Assembly (NCBI GenBank): GCA_019748295.1
Contig: JAIEPT010000212.1
Span: 1 to 45,549, forward strand
Direction: 5' to 3'
Length of the DNA stretch: 45,549 nucleotides
Source: Gemmataceae bacterium
Lineage (GTDB): Bacteria > Planctomycetota > Planctomycetia > Gemmatales > Gemmataceae
In this document: positions 1 to 9,603 of the stretch, piece after piece
How the letters are laid out: the number at the start of each line of letters is the position of its first letter
Position numbering within the stretch: position 1 is the stretch's first letter
Made by a program: the position numbers and the translations under genes
The notes under the pieces: generated by a model
What the model was told of the DNA's origin: nothing
What the model saw: the letters and a program-made list of their open reading frames with translations, nothing else
The model's database searches: none

Positions 1-275
1 TGGGGGCAGCGAAGCTTCCCCTCTCCACCGCAGGGATCACGATTGCCCGTGCCGAACAGCTACTGCGGGGGAGAGGGTGGCCGAAGGCCGGGTGAGGGGG
101 GCTTCGGAGGACTTGTCCGTATTACATGATCTCTGCGCCAAGGTGCGCCCATCTCAGGCACCTGTCCTCGGAAGCTCCCCTCACCCGGCCTTCGGCCACC
201 CTCTCCCCCGCGGCGACTCGATTGCAGGAGCCAACGTGATCCCGGCGGGGGAGAGGGGAAGCTTCGCTGCCTCCA
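1..275. repeat. Nested long inverted repeat (fold-back element)
   Basis: Two sets of arms are nested. The outer arms at about 3-27 and 248-270 carry a core reading GAAGCTTCCCCTCTCC and its complement. The inner arms at 67-110 and 165-211 read GGAGAGGGTGGCCGAAGGCC and onward, with the complement on the other side, around a loop at 111-164. The whole segment folds on itself and I see no coding signal. A shorter hairpin (about 305-328, CCCCTC...GAGGGG) lies between this element and the stop of the leftward oxidoreductase gene and could help end its transcript. The inner-arm motif recurs near 26.43-26.48 kb. Confidence 0.75.
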
Positions 276-350
276 CCAAGATACCTACACCTGTGAGCCC
301 CCGGCCCCTCTTCCCGGAGGGAGAGGGGAGAAATGCAGGCGCCGCTCGCC

Positions 351-1712
<1,362 letters not shown>

Positions 1713-1850
1713 GTGGGGTTCCCTTCTGGAAAGCCGAACGTCGAGGTCGATCTCAAACCTAAGTCCCAGGCCCGCACCGCCCTCGTTTTGTGGAGATGCA
1801 TATCATCGTATCGGGCCAGGCAAACTGCAAACAAATAAGCGACCAAGCCG

Positions 1851-1957
1851 CCAAGCCCAGGGGCGAGCGCAGCGAACTCCTGGGATCGGCGCGTCGGAAG
1901 AGCGACAAGATTTCGGTCTGGACCCCAGGAGTTCGCTACGCTCGCCCCTGGGCTTGG
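1851..1957. repeat. 34-bp inverted repeat, fold-back element
   Basis: The arms 1851-1884 and 1924-1957 are 34 nt each with one mismatch, separated by 39 nt. Each arm carries CCAAGCCCAGGGGCGAGCGC or its complement. The element lies between the oxidoreductase start (1712) and the stop of the FGE-like gene (1989), both leftward. No gene is seen in this gap. The edge CCAAGCC also occurs in the elements at 8442-8530 and 11252-11338. Confidence 0.8.
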
Positions 1958-1988
1958 GTGTTGCTTTGCTTTTGCATTCTTACTTCGT

Positions 1989-3002
1989 TCACTGGCTCCA
2001 CCACGAGACTTTGCTCCGCACATCCTTGAGCCGCTCGTCTTCCTCCACGGCCCGGACGATGCGGAAGCCGACCCATTCCGCGTCCGTCATCCACCAGATG
2101 CTTTGCGGACGTTGCGGATCGCGTTTGAGCCAAGTCTTGCTCGAGCCTCGTCGGATGGTCAAGGTGCACTTCTCGGGTTCATCGTTCCATGAGCCGCCGC
2201 GAACGGTGTAGGGGTAGCGATTCTCGGTCGGTGGGCTGAACGGGTTGAGGGACAGCTTGTCGGCAGGAAGCGTGCTGTAGAAGTCCTTCTTGTACTCGTC
2301 GATGCACCATTCCGACACATTGCCGCGGATGTCGTGCAGGCCCCACGCATTTGCCTTCTTCTTGCCGACCGGTTGCGGCGATTCCTTGGAGTTCTTCGCG
2401 TTCCAGAAGTCGTCCACGTCAGGGATGGCATCGTTCGCCGAGCCGGCGCGGGCGGCCCATTCCCATTCCGCTTCGGTCGGCAGGCGGTAAGCCTTGCCCG
2501 TCTTCTTCGAGAGCCAGCGGCAATACTCCATCGCCGCGTGGTAAGAGACGGCGATCACCGGATAGCCCTTTCGGCCATAGCCGAAGGTCTGGTCGTCGTA
2601 AGGCGGAGTCGGGCTGGTGATGGCGTCCGGCAACTTGGCCGGCTTCGGGCCGATCTCGGGTCGCGGCGGTGGGCCCGCGGGGCGGTTCTCCCAGTAGAGA
2701 TCGAATTCGTCCCATGCCACTTCGCATTTGCCCATCCAAAAAGGTTTCACCGCGACCGGCCGTTGCGGCTTCTCGCTCTCGTCCGCCTTCGGATTCGGGT
2801 TGCCGATCATGTACGTGCCGCCGGGGATCGGCAGCATCTCGAACTCGACGTCTTCGGCGAGCTTCTCCCCGTATGCCTTGTGCGTGTGGGGCTCGACCTT
2901 CGGCAACTTGTCTTTCGCCTGCGGAATGGCCGCAGCGGGCCAAAGCAGCAACAACCCGCCCAGCGCGGCGGTGCAGCAAATCACGGGAAGGGCGCGACGC
3001 AT
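1989..3002 (-). CDS. Formylglycine-generating-enzyme-like (SUMF1/EgtB/PvdO) secreted protein
   Basis: A 337-residue protein with an N-terminal signal peptide (MRRALPVICC..., hydrophobic core to about residue 25). The FGE-sulfatase fold follows: PGGTYMIGN near residue 62, a YPVIAVSYHAAMEYCRWLS segment, the hallmark RLPTEAEWEWAARAG near residue 175, GNVSEWC, and YTVRGGSWND followed by a single Cys (PEKC) near residue 278. Authentic formylglycine-generating enzymes use a cysteine pair and copper to oxidise a sulfatase cysteine. Only one candidate cysteine is evident at the usual place, so the activity may differ; many family members do other oxidations or only bind ligand. No sulfatase gene is present in this window. 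Leftward, between two fold-back elements. Confidence 0.85.
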   Translation of the reverse strand: MRRALPVICCTAALGGLLLLWPAAAIPQAKDKLPKVEPHTHKAYGEKLAEDVEFEMLPIPGGTYMIGNPNPKADESEKPQRPVAVKPFWMGKCEVAWDEFDLYWENRPAGPPPRPEIGPKPAKLPDAITSPTPPYDDQTFGYGRKGYPVIAVSYHAAMEYCRWLSKKTGKAYRLPTEAEWEWAARAGSANDAIPDVDDFWNAKNSKESPQPVGKKKANAWGLHDIRGNVSEWCIDEYKKDFYSTLPADKLSLNPFSPPTENRYPYTVRGGSWNDEPEKCTLTIRRGSSKTWLKRDPQRPQSIWWMTDAEWVGFRIVRAVEEDERLKDVRSKVSWWSQ

Positions 3003-3097
3003 CGGATTTTTTCCGGAGAGACCAAGAAACGAGTTTTCGCGAAGCCTGTTCGTTCAGTGTAGAGGATGCTTCGCTTGAGTTGGAGGGGAATTGCCAC

Positions 3098-3304
3098 TCG
3101 TTGTGGGGCGGTCACCTGCCCGTTGTGGGGCGGTCTCTGACCGTCCCACACGGGGCGACCGAAGGTCTCCATGCCGCCGCCGAGGGCGACGTCCCAAGAC
3201 TGCGGTCTGGGCGTGACGCCACGGGCGGATGATGGAGACCTTCGGTCGGCCCGTGTGGGACGGTCAGAGACCGCCCCACAACGGGCAAGAAACCGCCCCC
3301 CAAC
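3098..3304. repeat. 75-bp near-perfect inverted repeat
   Basis: The arms 3098-3172 and 3230-3304 are about 75 nt each with few mismatches, around a 57-nt loop. Within each arm a segment GTTGTGGGGCGGT or its complement is itself repeated twice. The element fills most of the 3003-3330 gap between two leftward genes. No coding signal is seen there. Confidence 0.8.
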
Positions 3305-3330
3305 GGGACTGCTGTGGCATTCCCATTCGA

Positions 3331-4113
3331 TCACCCGCTGACGCACCAGCCGCCGTCAACAGGCAAAACAATGCCGGTGACGAAACGTGCTTCCTCGCTG
3401 CAAAGGAACACCGCGGCGTCCGCACAATCCTCGGCTCGGCCCGGCCCCTGCGACAGCGGCTGCTTGGTTTTCAGGAACTCGCGGATCGGTTCGCTCGCCA
3501 CGGCGCGGGCGGACATGGGCGTGTCGATCAGGCTGGGGGCGATCACGTTGATGCGGATGCCGTCAGTTGCATAGCGAGCGGCCGCTTCCTTGCTCATCGC
3601 GATGATGCCCCCTTTGGAAGCTGCATACGCGTAGGTGTCGAAGAATTTCGGGGACGGCGAAAACGCCAGCACGCTGGACATGTTGAGAATGGCCGCCGAT
3701 GGACGTTGATCGAGAAACCGGCGGACCGCGGCGCGGTTCGTGAGAAACACGCTGCGTAGATTCGCCGCCAGCGTTTTCTCCCAGCCTTCGAGCGTGCACT
3801 CATGCAGCGGCCCGTCGCCGTGGCGCCGGCCGCTGATGCCGGCGACATGGTAGAGCACATCCAACCCGCCGAGTCGGTAGCACGTCTCCGCGAACAACCG
3901 CTCGACGTCCGCCTCGTCGGACGCATCGCACGGGATGAAATCGCACGTGCCATGCGGCTTCAATCGCTCTGTCGCATCGCGTCCCTTGTCGTCGGATCGC
4001 CCGGCAATCACCAGGCGCGCCCCTTCTTCGAGGAAGCGAGCGGCGGCGGCGAAGCCGATGCCCGAGGCGCCGCCGACGATCAGGCAGCGCTTTCCGTGAA
4101 GGCGTCCGGCCAT
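3331..4113 (-). CDS. Short-chain dehydrogenase/reductase (SDR)
   Basis: A 260-residue classical SDR. The N-terminal cofactor motif GGASGIG (residues 14-20) matches TGxxxGxG with a G for T. NVAG is represented by HVAG near residue 90, the catalytic Ser lies in NMSS near residue 146, and the catalytic Tyr and Lys in YAASK near residue 164. The C-terminal FVTGIVLPVDGG is typical of SDRs. It is probably an NAD(P)-dependent alcohol or ketone oxidoreductase in the cytoplasm with unknown substrate. It has no signal peptide, unlike the two genes downstream of it. It is divergent from the small gene at 4189, with about 75 bp between the starts, which must hold both promoters. Confidence 0.92.
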   Translation of the reverse strand: MAGRLHGKRCLIVGGASGIGFAAAARFLEEGARLVIAGRSDDKGRDATERLKPHGTCDFIPCDASDEADVERLFAETCYRLGGLDVLYHVAGISGRRHGDGPLHECTLEGWEKTLAANLRSVFLTNRAAVRRFLDQRPSAAILNMSSVLAFSPSPKFFDTYAYAASKGGIIAMSKEAAARYATDGIRINVIAPSLIDTPMSARAVASEPIREFLKTKQPLSQGPGRAEDCADAAVFLCSEEARFVTGIVLPVDGGWCVSG

Positions 4114-4188
4114 GATTTCCTCTTGAGCAATCGAAGCCGCCGATCAAGGATGAAGGGGAACCGACCTCCTCCCTCCGAAGCACACGTC

Positions 4189-4452
4189 ATGCTCGATGAA
4201 TTTGTAGGAAAGAACGTGGTGATCGATCTGAACAGCCCCTACGTCTGCCTCGGGGTGCTCGAGGATTCGGACGAGCACTTCCTTCAACTGCGCGACGCCG
4301 ATCTCCACGATCTGCGCGACACCAAGACGACGCGCGAGAATTACATCGTCGCGGCCATGGCGGCCGGAGTGCACGTCAATCGCAAGCGGATGCTGCTCGC
4401 ACGCCGGGAAGTGATCGCCATCTCGCTCGCAAAGGACGTCGTCACCAAGTAA
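4189..4452 (+). CDS. Small conserved-looking protein of unknown function (87 aa)
   Basis: An 87-residue protein starting MLDEFVGKNVVIDL. It alternates short predicted beta strands (VVIDL, YVCLGVLED, HFLQLRDADL) with a charged helix (TRENYIVAAMAAG) and ends in another strand pair (REVIAISL). This pattern is reminiscent of a small Sm-like or OB-type barrel, but that is only a visual impression. There is no signal peptide or metal motif. An in-frame ATG at 4150 would add 13 residues; I prefer 4189 because the added part is proline-rich and low in structure. Codon use fits the neighbours. No operon partner: a large fold-back element separates it from the next gene. Confidence 0.7.
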   Translation: MLDEFVGKNVVIDLNSPYVCLGVLEDSDEHFLQLRDADLHDLRDTKTTRENYIVAAMAAGVHVNRKRMLLARREVIAISLAKDVVTK

Positions 4453-4531
4453 CCGAATGATACATGGGACGCGATCATTTCCGTGTTGCTCGACATCCCG
4501 CGTCAAGGCAGCACCCATCTGCGTAGGATGC

Positions 4532-4844
4532 AGGGCAATCGTTTCGGACGAATCGGACCACGAACGCCGAAAGCGTTCCCCAGCAAAGCCCAGGGTTGGC
4601 GCCCACCGGGAGCCAACCCTGGGTCGCGATGCTGCCCTGCTGCCATGAACTCTGAAAGAGTTCGCCAGAGCGCCTCAGGTTTCGCGGAAAACGTCCCTTG
4701 GCGAGGCGCCCTGGGGAACCCCTTCAGGGTTCGCGGTCTATTTCTTGCGTGTACCCAGGGTTGGCTCCCTGTGGTCGTCAACCCTGGCTTTGCTGGAGAA
4801 CGCTTTCAGCGTTCGCGGTCCGATTCTCCCGAAACGATTGCCGC
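4532..4844. repeat. Composite palindromic element, copy 1 (family A)
   Basis: Outer arms 4532-4623 and 4756-4844 (about 90 nt, roughly 85-90 percent complementary) carry AACGCCGAAAGCGTTCCCCA and CCCAGGGTTGG motifs and their complements. The loop holds a second inverted repeat at about 4646-4675 and 4702-4731 (GAACTCTGAAAGAGTTCGCC against its complement). A second copy with the same nested plan lies at 10894-11159. No gene is seen between 4453 and 4936. Confidence 0.8.
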
Positions 4845-4936
4845 ATCCGAGGTGGCCCTTATTTCTTGATGGCATCGAACCCGCGTTCGCGATACGCTGC
4901 AAATCCGCAATCGCCCCGATTTCTCGCGGTTCCGCC

Positions 4937-7900
4937 ATGATGCCTATCCCAGCAGTTTTTGTTCGCTCGATCGCTTGTCTCTTCCTTCTGGGCATCGCCT
5001 CGACTTGCTTTGCGGCGGACGGCGATTGGGTCAGCGTGCGCGTGCCGGGGCTTTGGAAGGACCTGCCGGAGTTGGCGAAGAAGGGACCGATCGTTTGGTA
5101 TCGCTGCTGGGTGAAGGTGCCGCAGGAGTTCAAGGGGAGCGACGTCACGATCGGCCTCGACAAGCTGCACAACGCGTTCGAAATCTTTTGGGATGGGGCG
5201 AGGGTCGGGCAGGCCGGGGCGTTTCCGCCCAAGGCGAGCGATGCGGGGAACGACTTCTTCAGCTTTTCGATCCCCGAGAAAGAGGTGAAGCCGGGCGCCT
5301 GGCAGATGCTCGCCATCCGCGTGCATGGCAGCGATGCCCGAGCGGGGTTTGGCGGACTATTCCCCGCGCTCATTCAAGAAACGTTGGCCATGTCGTTGGG
5401 CGGAACTTGGCAAGCACGCGTGGGGGACGACCTCGCGTGGGCCAAGCCGGAGGAGAAACGGCCCGAAGGCGTGGCCCAATTCACGAAGGTCCAATCGACG
5501 GCTTCGATCGCTCAGCCCGACATCACACGCTCCGGAGGATTGAAGCCGGGAGACGCCGCGAAGTCGTTCACGGCGCCGGACGATTTGCGATTCGATCAGA
5601 TCCTTGCGGAGCCGATCGTCCGTCAGCCGGTGTCCATCAACTTCGACGAGCGCGGGCGGTTGTGGGTGGTGCAGTATCTGCAGTATCCGCGGCCCGCGGG
5701 GCTCAAGATGCTGAGCCGCGATATCTGGTGGCGAGCAGTCTACGACAAAATACCGCCTCCTCCGCCGAACCATTTCCCAGGCAAGGACAAGATCACGATC
5801 CACGAAGACACCGACGCCGACGGGGTCTTCGACAAGCACACGACATTCGTCGATGGCTTGAACATCGCCACGGCGGCGGTGCGAGGCCGAGGCGGCGTGT
5901 GGGTGATGAATCCGCCCTACCTGCTGTTCTATCCCACCAAGGGCAACGCCGATCAGCCAACGGGCGATCCGGTCGTGCATCTGCAAGGGTTTGGTTTGGA
6001 GGACACGCACTCGGTCGCCAACAGCCTCCACTGGGGGCCGGACGGCTGGCTCTACGGCGCTCAGGGAAGCACCGTGACCGCGGAAATTCGTCGCCCCGGC
6101 GACAAAACGCCGATCCGCACGGTGGGGCAAAACATCTGGCGTTACCACCCGGAAAAGAAAAAATTCGAGGTTTTCGCCGAGGGAGGCGGCAATGCGTTCG
6201 GCATCGAGATCGATCGCCTCGGCCGTCTGTACTCCGGCCACAACGGCGGCAACACGCGCGGCTTCCACTATGTGCAAGGGGCTTATTACCGCAAAGGCTT
6301 CGACAAGCACGGCGCCCTGAGCAACCCGTATGCGTTTGGCTTCTTCGAGGCGATGAAGCACAACAACGCGCCGCGCTTCAGCCACACCTTTGCCATCGAC
6401 GACGCGAACGCGCTGCCGGAAAAATATCGAGGCAAGATGTTTGCCGTCTCGCCGCTGCAAAGCCAGGTGATGCTGTCGGACGTGAAGCGGGACGGCTCGT
6501 CGATTCGCACGGAAGATCTGCAGGCGGTCGTCAGCAGCAAGGATTCTTGGTTCCGCCCCGTGGACATCACGCTCGGGCCCGATGGGGCGATGTATGTCGC
6601 CGACTGGTACGACGGCCAACTCGCCCACACCCGCAATCACGAAGGCCTCATGGACGGCGACACGGGCCGCATTTATCGCCTCGCGGCCAAGAATGCGACG
6701 CCGCGAAAGGTCTTCAATCTTTCTAAGTATTCTTCTAAGGACTTGGCCGGGTTGCTGAACAACGAAAATCGCTGGACCCGCATGACTGCCCTGCGTCTCC
6801 TTGGCGATCGACGGGACGAGTCAGTCGTGCCGATGCTGCGGGCCCTCGTCGTAGTCAGCCGTGGCGAGTTGGCAGTCAACATGCTTTGGGCGCTGAACGC
6901 AAGCGGCGGATTCGATCTCGACTTCGCGGAGCAGCTGATCGCTCACCCGGAACCAAGCGTCCGCGAGTGGACCGCACGCCTCATCGGCGACGACAACAAA
7001 GCGAACCCGACGATCACACGACTATTGGCGGAGCAGGCGGAACGCGAATCGGAGGTGACGGTCCGTAGTCAATTCGCCGCCACGGCTCGCCGCTTGCCCG
7101 CGGAGGAAGGGCTGCCGATCGTGCGAGCGCTGCTCCAGCATGACGAAGACGCCGCCGACATCCATGTGCCGCTGCTGCTGTGGTGGGCGATCGAAGCACA
7201 CGCCGGCGAATCGCGCGAGGCTGTCCTTGCTCTTTGGCGTGACTCGAAGCTTTGGCAACGCAAGATCGCCGCCGAGACGATCGCTCCGCGATTGATGCGT
7301 CGCTACGCCCAGGCCGGCAGCCAGAAGGATTTGCAAACGTGTTTGCACTTGTATCGGCTCGCCCCGGACCAGGCAAGCGGCAAATCGCTCGTCAAGGGTT
7401 TCGAAGAGGCGTTCAAGGGGAGATCGATCGGCGGACTGTCGGCTGACTTGCTGAAGGAGATCGAACGCTTCGGCGGCGGCTCGCTCGTCTTCGCCGTTCG
7501 CCAGGGCCGGGAAGACGCGGTGGCGCAGGCGCTCAGAATCGTCCGCGATCCGAAGGCGGCGCCGGCGGCGCGGATCGAGCTGGTCGAATTGTTCGGCGAA
7601 GCGAAGCAGAAGCAAAGCCTGCCCGTGCTCCTCGAATTGGCGGAGAAGGATGCCAGTCGCGCGATCCGCAAATCGGCTCTTTCCAGTCTGCAGGCATATC
7701 CCGATCCCGCCGTCGGAAATGCCGTCGCTCGCCTGTACGCCTCCTGGACCGGCGAGGTGCGCGAGGCGGCCGAGGCGTTGCTGGCGAGCCGCAAGGAATG
7801 GGCCAAGCAATGGCTCGCCGAGGTGGAAGCGGGCCGCGTGTCGGCGAAGGCGATCCCGATCGCACATGTCAAGCGAATGCTGATGTATCGAGACGAGGAG

Positions 7901-8428
7901 ATCGCGAAGGCCGTCAAGAAACATTGGGGCGAGGTCAAGGGGGCGACCACGGACGAAATGCGCAAGGAGATCGATCGCTTGCAGCGTGTGGTCGCCTCGG
8001 GGTTAGGAAATCCCTATCCCGGAAAGAAGCTGTTCGTCGCCCGGTGCGCTTCCTGCCACACGCTGCATTCGCAAGGGGGCGCCGTCGGCCCGGATCTCAC
8101 CCCCTTCAAGCGAGACGATGCCGTCAACATGCTGCTGCATGTGATCAACCCGAGTGCCGAGATCCGCGAAGGATACGAGAATCATTTCATCGCCACGGAG
8201 GACGGCCGAACGCTCGTCGGCGTGGTGGCGGAAAAGGACGACAAAGTCGTGGTGCTGCGAACCGCTGAGGGGCAGAAGCTGACGCTTTCGCGCGAGGATA
8301 TCGGCCAGATGAACGTCGTCGCCGCCTCGCTGATGCCCGAAGGCCTGCTCAACGCGCTCAGCGATCAGGAAGTGCGCGACCTGTTCGCGTACCTACGAAG
8401 CACCCAGCCGCTCTACGATCGCCCGTGA
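4937..8428 (+). CDS. Secreted PVC-type dehydrogenase/HEAT/cytochrome c fusion protein
   Basis: A 1163-residue protein. The signal peptide is MMPIPAVFVRSIACLFLLG onward, cut near CFA-AD (residue 26). Residues about 30-150 look like a jelly-roll carbohydrate-binding-type domain (WYRCWVKVP, DKLHNAFEIFWDG). Residues about 200-590 form the PVC membrane-bound dehydrogenase beta-propeller (DDLRFDQILAEPIVRQPVSI, NFDERGRLWVVQYLQYP, HWGPDGWLYGAQG). Residues about 590-990 are HEAT-like helical repeats. The C-terminus is a single-haem cytochrome c with CASCH at residues 1037-1041 and a candidate Met ligand in SLMPEGL. These proteins are abundant in planctomycetes and are thought to oxidise sugars or alcohols in the periplasm; the substrate is unknown. 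The ATG at 4937 is chosen because it begins the signal peptide; the open frame continues upstream only into repeat DNA. Confidence 0.93.
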   Translation: MMPIPAVFVRSIACLFLLGIASTCFAADGDWVSVRVPGLWKDLPELAKKGPIVWYRCWVKVPQEFKGSDVTIGLDKLHNAFEIFWDGARVGQAGAFPPKASDAGNDFFSFSIPEKEVKPGAWQMLAIRVHGSDARAGFGGLFPALIQETLAMSLGGTWQARVGDDLAWAKPEEKRPEGVAQFTKVQSTASIAQPDITRSGGLKPGDAAKSFTAPDDLRFDQILAEPIVRQPVSINFDERGRLWVVQYLQYPRPAGLKMLSRDIWWRAVYDKIPPPPPNHFPGKDKITIHEDTDADGVFDKHTTFVDGLNIATAAVRGRGGVWVMNPPYLLFYPTKGNADQPTGDPVVHLQGFGLEDTHSVANSLHWGPDGWLYGAQGSTVTAEIRRPGDKTPIRTVGQNIWRYHPEKKKFEVFAEGGGNAFGIEIDRLGRLYSGHNGGNTRGFHYVQGAYYRKGFDKHGALSNPYAFGFFEAMKHNNAPRFSHTFAIDDANALPEKYRGKMFAVSPLQSQVMLSDVKRDGSSIRTEDLQAVVSSKDSWFRPVDITLGPDGAMYVADWYDGQLAHTRNHEGLMDGDTGRIYRLAAKNATPRKVFNLSKYSSKDLAGLLNNENRWTRMTALRLLGDRRDESVVPMLRALVVVSRGELAVNMLWALNASGGFDLDFAEQLIAHPEPSVREWTARLIGDDNKANPTITRLLAEQAERESEVTVRSQFAATARRLPAEEGLPIVRALLQHDEDAADIHVPLLLWWAIEAHAGESREAVLALWRDSKLWQRKIAAETIAPRLMRRYAQAGSQKDLQTCLHLYRLAPDQASGKSLVKGFEEAFKGRSIGGLSADLLKEIERFGGGSLVFAVRQGREDAVAQALRIVRDPKAAPAARIELVELFGEAKQKQSLPVLLELAEKDASRAIRKSALSSLQAYPDPAVGNAVARLYASWTGEVREAAEALLASRKEWAKQWLAEVEAGRVSAKAIPIAHVKRMLMYRDEEIAKAVKKHWGEVKGATTDEMRKEIDRLQRVVASGLGNPYPGKKLFVARCASCHTLHSQGGAVGPDLTPFKRDDAVNMLLHVINPSAEIREGYENHFIATEDGRTLVGVVAEKDDKVVVLRTAEGQKLTLSREDIGQMNVVAASLMPEGLLNALSDQEVRDLFAYLRSTQPLYDRP

Positions 8429-8441
8429 TCGTTGTCGTGCG

Positions 8442-8530
8442 CCAAGCCCCACCGTAAGTGCAGCGCACGGTGGGGCTCCAGTCCGCGGGCGCGATCCCCA
8501 GGGTGCGCTAGCGCTTACCCTGGGGCTTGG
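8442..8530. repeat. Double-hairpin repeat, copy 1 (family B)
   Basis: Two hairpins lie side by side. One is at about 8447-8476 (GCCCCACCGT...ACGGTGGGGC) and one at about 8495-8526 (CCCCAGGGT...ACCCTGGGG). The two halves also resemble each other's complement, so an outer fold from CCAAGCCCC to GGGGCTTGG is possible. A second copy is at 11252-11338. It begins 13 nt after the preceding stop codon. Confidence 0.75.
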
Positions 8531-8562
8531 CGATTGAAAACAAGTCTATGCACCGCTTTCGC

Positions 8563-8589
8563 CCCTCACCCCCAAAGGGAGGGGAGCAG
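8563..8589. repeat. Short purine/pyrimidine hairpin (family C)
   Basis: CCCCTCACCCCCAAAGGGAGGGGAGC-like sequence that can fold on itself, lying 21 nt before the PPK2 start. Similar CCCCTCTCCC/GGGAGAGGGG elements occur at 9520-9592, 26.4-26.7 kb and 45174-45290. Confidence 0.5.
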
Positions 8590-8610
8590 TTTTAAGTGAG
8601 GATTGCTCGA

Positions 8611-9510
8611 ATGCTCGACAAAGACCTAATCGAATTGTTTCGCGCGGCTCCAGGCAAAAAGGTTCGGCTCAAGGATTTCGATCCCGGCTGGAAGCAAACG
8701 AAGGACCTGAAAAAACTGGGCAAAGATGTGATCAAGGAGCGAGCCCAGGAAGTTCTCCAGGAGAACCTGAAAGAACTCGCCGAGGCTCAGGAACTGCTTT
8801 ACGCGAACGATACCTACTCGGTTCTCGCAATCTTTCAGGCGATGGATGCGGCAGGAAAAGACGGCACGATCAAGCATGTGATGTCCGGCGTCAATCCGCA
8901 AGGATGCCAGGTTTACTCGTTCAAGAAGCCGAGCGATGAAGAACTCGACCACGACTTTCTTTGGCGCTGCAGCAAGGCGTTGCCGGAGCGGGGCCGTATC
9001 GGCATCTTCAATCGTTCGTACTACGAAGAGGTGCTGGTCGTGAAGGTGCATCCCGAACTGCTTGACGGAGCCAAGCTGCCGCCAGGCAAGCGCGGCAAAT
9101 CGTTTTGGGAAGCTCGCTATGAGGACATCAACGCCTTCGAGCAACATCTCGTCCGCAATGGAACGATTGTCCTCAAGTTCTTCCTGCATATCTCAAAGGA
9201 CGAGCAGAAACGCCGATTTCTCGAGCGACTTGAAAACCCAGAAAAACACTGGAAATTCTCCGCTGCGGATCTGAAGGAACGCGAGTTTTGGGGCGACTAT
9301 CAAGACGCCTACGAAGACGCGATATCCGCCACCAGCACGGAGTGGGCTCCTTGGCACATCATTCCAGCCGATCACAAATGGGTGACGCGCGCCGTGGTAG
9401 CCGACATCTTGACTTCCGCCATCTGCAATCTGAATCTGAGTTATCCCGTACTCAACGACGTCGAACGCCAACGCCTCGCCGAAGCCCGCCAAAAGCTGGC
9501 GGCGGAGTGA
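8611..9510 (+). CDS. ppk2: PPK2-family polyphosphate kinase / polyphosphate:nucleotide phosphotransferase
   Basis: A 299-residue cytoplasmic enzyme. The Walker A loop is DAAGKDG at about residues 79-85, followed by the family signatures GVNPQGCQVYSFKKPS, HDFLWRC and GIFNRSYYEEVLVVKVHPE. The late motifs FFLHISKDEQKRRF and WAPWHIIPADHKW are also present. Family members transfer phosphate between polyphosphate and AMP, ADP or GDP. The sequence fits the single-domain PPK2 type of about 270-300 residues; which nucleotide it uses is not readable. The ATG at 8611 has GTGAGG about 9 nt upstream; a GTG at 8596 would add five residues. Acetate kinase follows after 93 nt, so the pair may be co-expressed and link polyphosphate to nucleotide and acetyl-phosphate pools. 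Confidence 0.93.
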   Translation: MLDKDLIELFRAAPGKKVRLKDFDPGWKQTKDLKKLGKDVIKERAQEVLQENLKELAEAQELLYANDTYSVLAIFQAMDAAGKDGTIKHVMSGVNPQGCQVYSFKKPSDEELDHDFLWRCSKALPERGRIGIFNRSYYEEVLVVKVHPELLDGAKLPPGKRGKSFWEARYEDINAFEQHLVRNGTIVLKFFLHISKDEQKRRFLERLENPEKHWKFSAADLKEREFWGDYQDAYEDAISATSTEWAPWHIIPADHKWVTRAVVADILTSAICNLNLSYPVLNDVERQRLAEARQKLAAE

Positions 9511-9519
9511 AGTTTTCCG

Positions 9520-9592
9520 GCCCCCCTCTCCCCTTTGGGGAGAGGGGAGCAAGAGCAGCCAGCCCCTCTCCCCGAAGGGGAGAAGGGAGCAT
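9520..9592. repeat. Two tandem hairpins (family C)
   Basis: CCCCTCTCCCCTTTGGGGAG onward forms one hairpin at about 9521-9548, and CCCCTCTCCCCGAAGGGGAG forms another at about 9564-9585. They fill the gap between ppk2 and ackA. The second ends in AAGGGAGC, a possible but distant ribosome-binding sequence for ackA. Confidence 0.65.
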
Positions 9593-9603
9593 AACCAACA
9601 CCT

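Noticed and set aside
5357..6640. A 427-codon open frame opposite the PVC cytochrome gene
   Set aside because: Shadow of the beta-propeller coding region; no coherent protein features.
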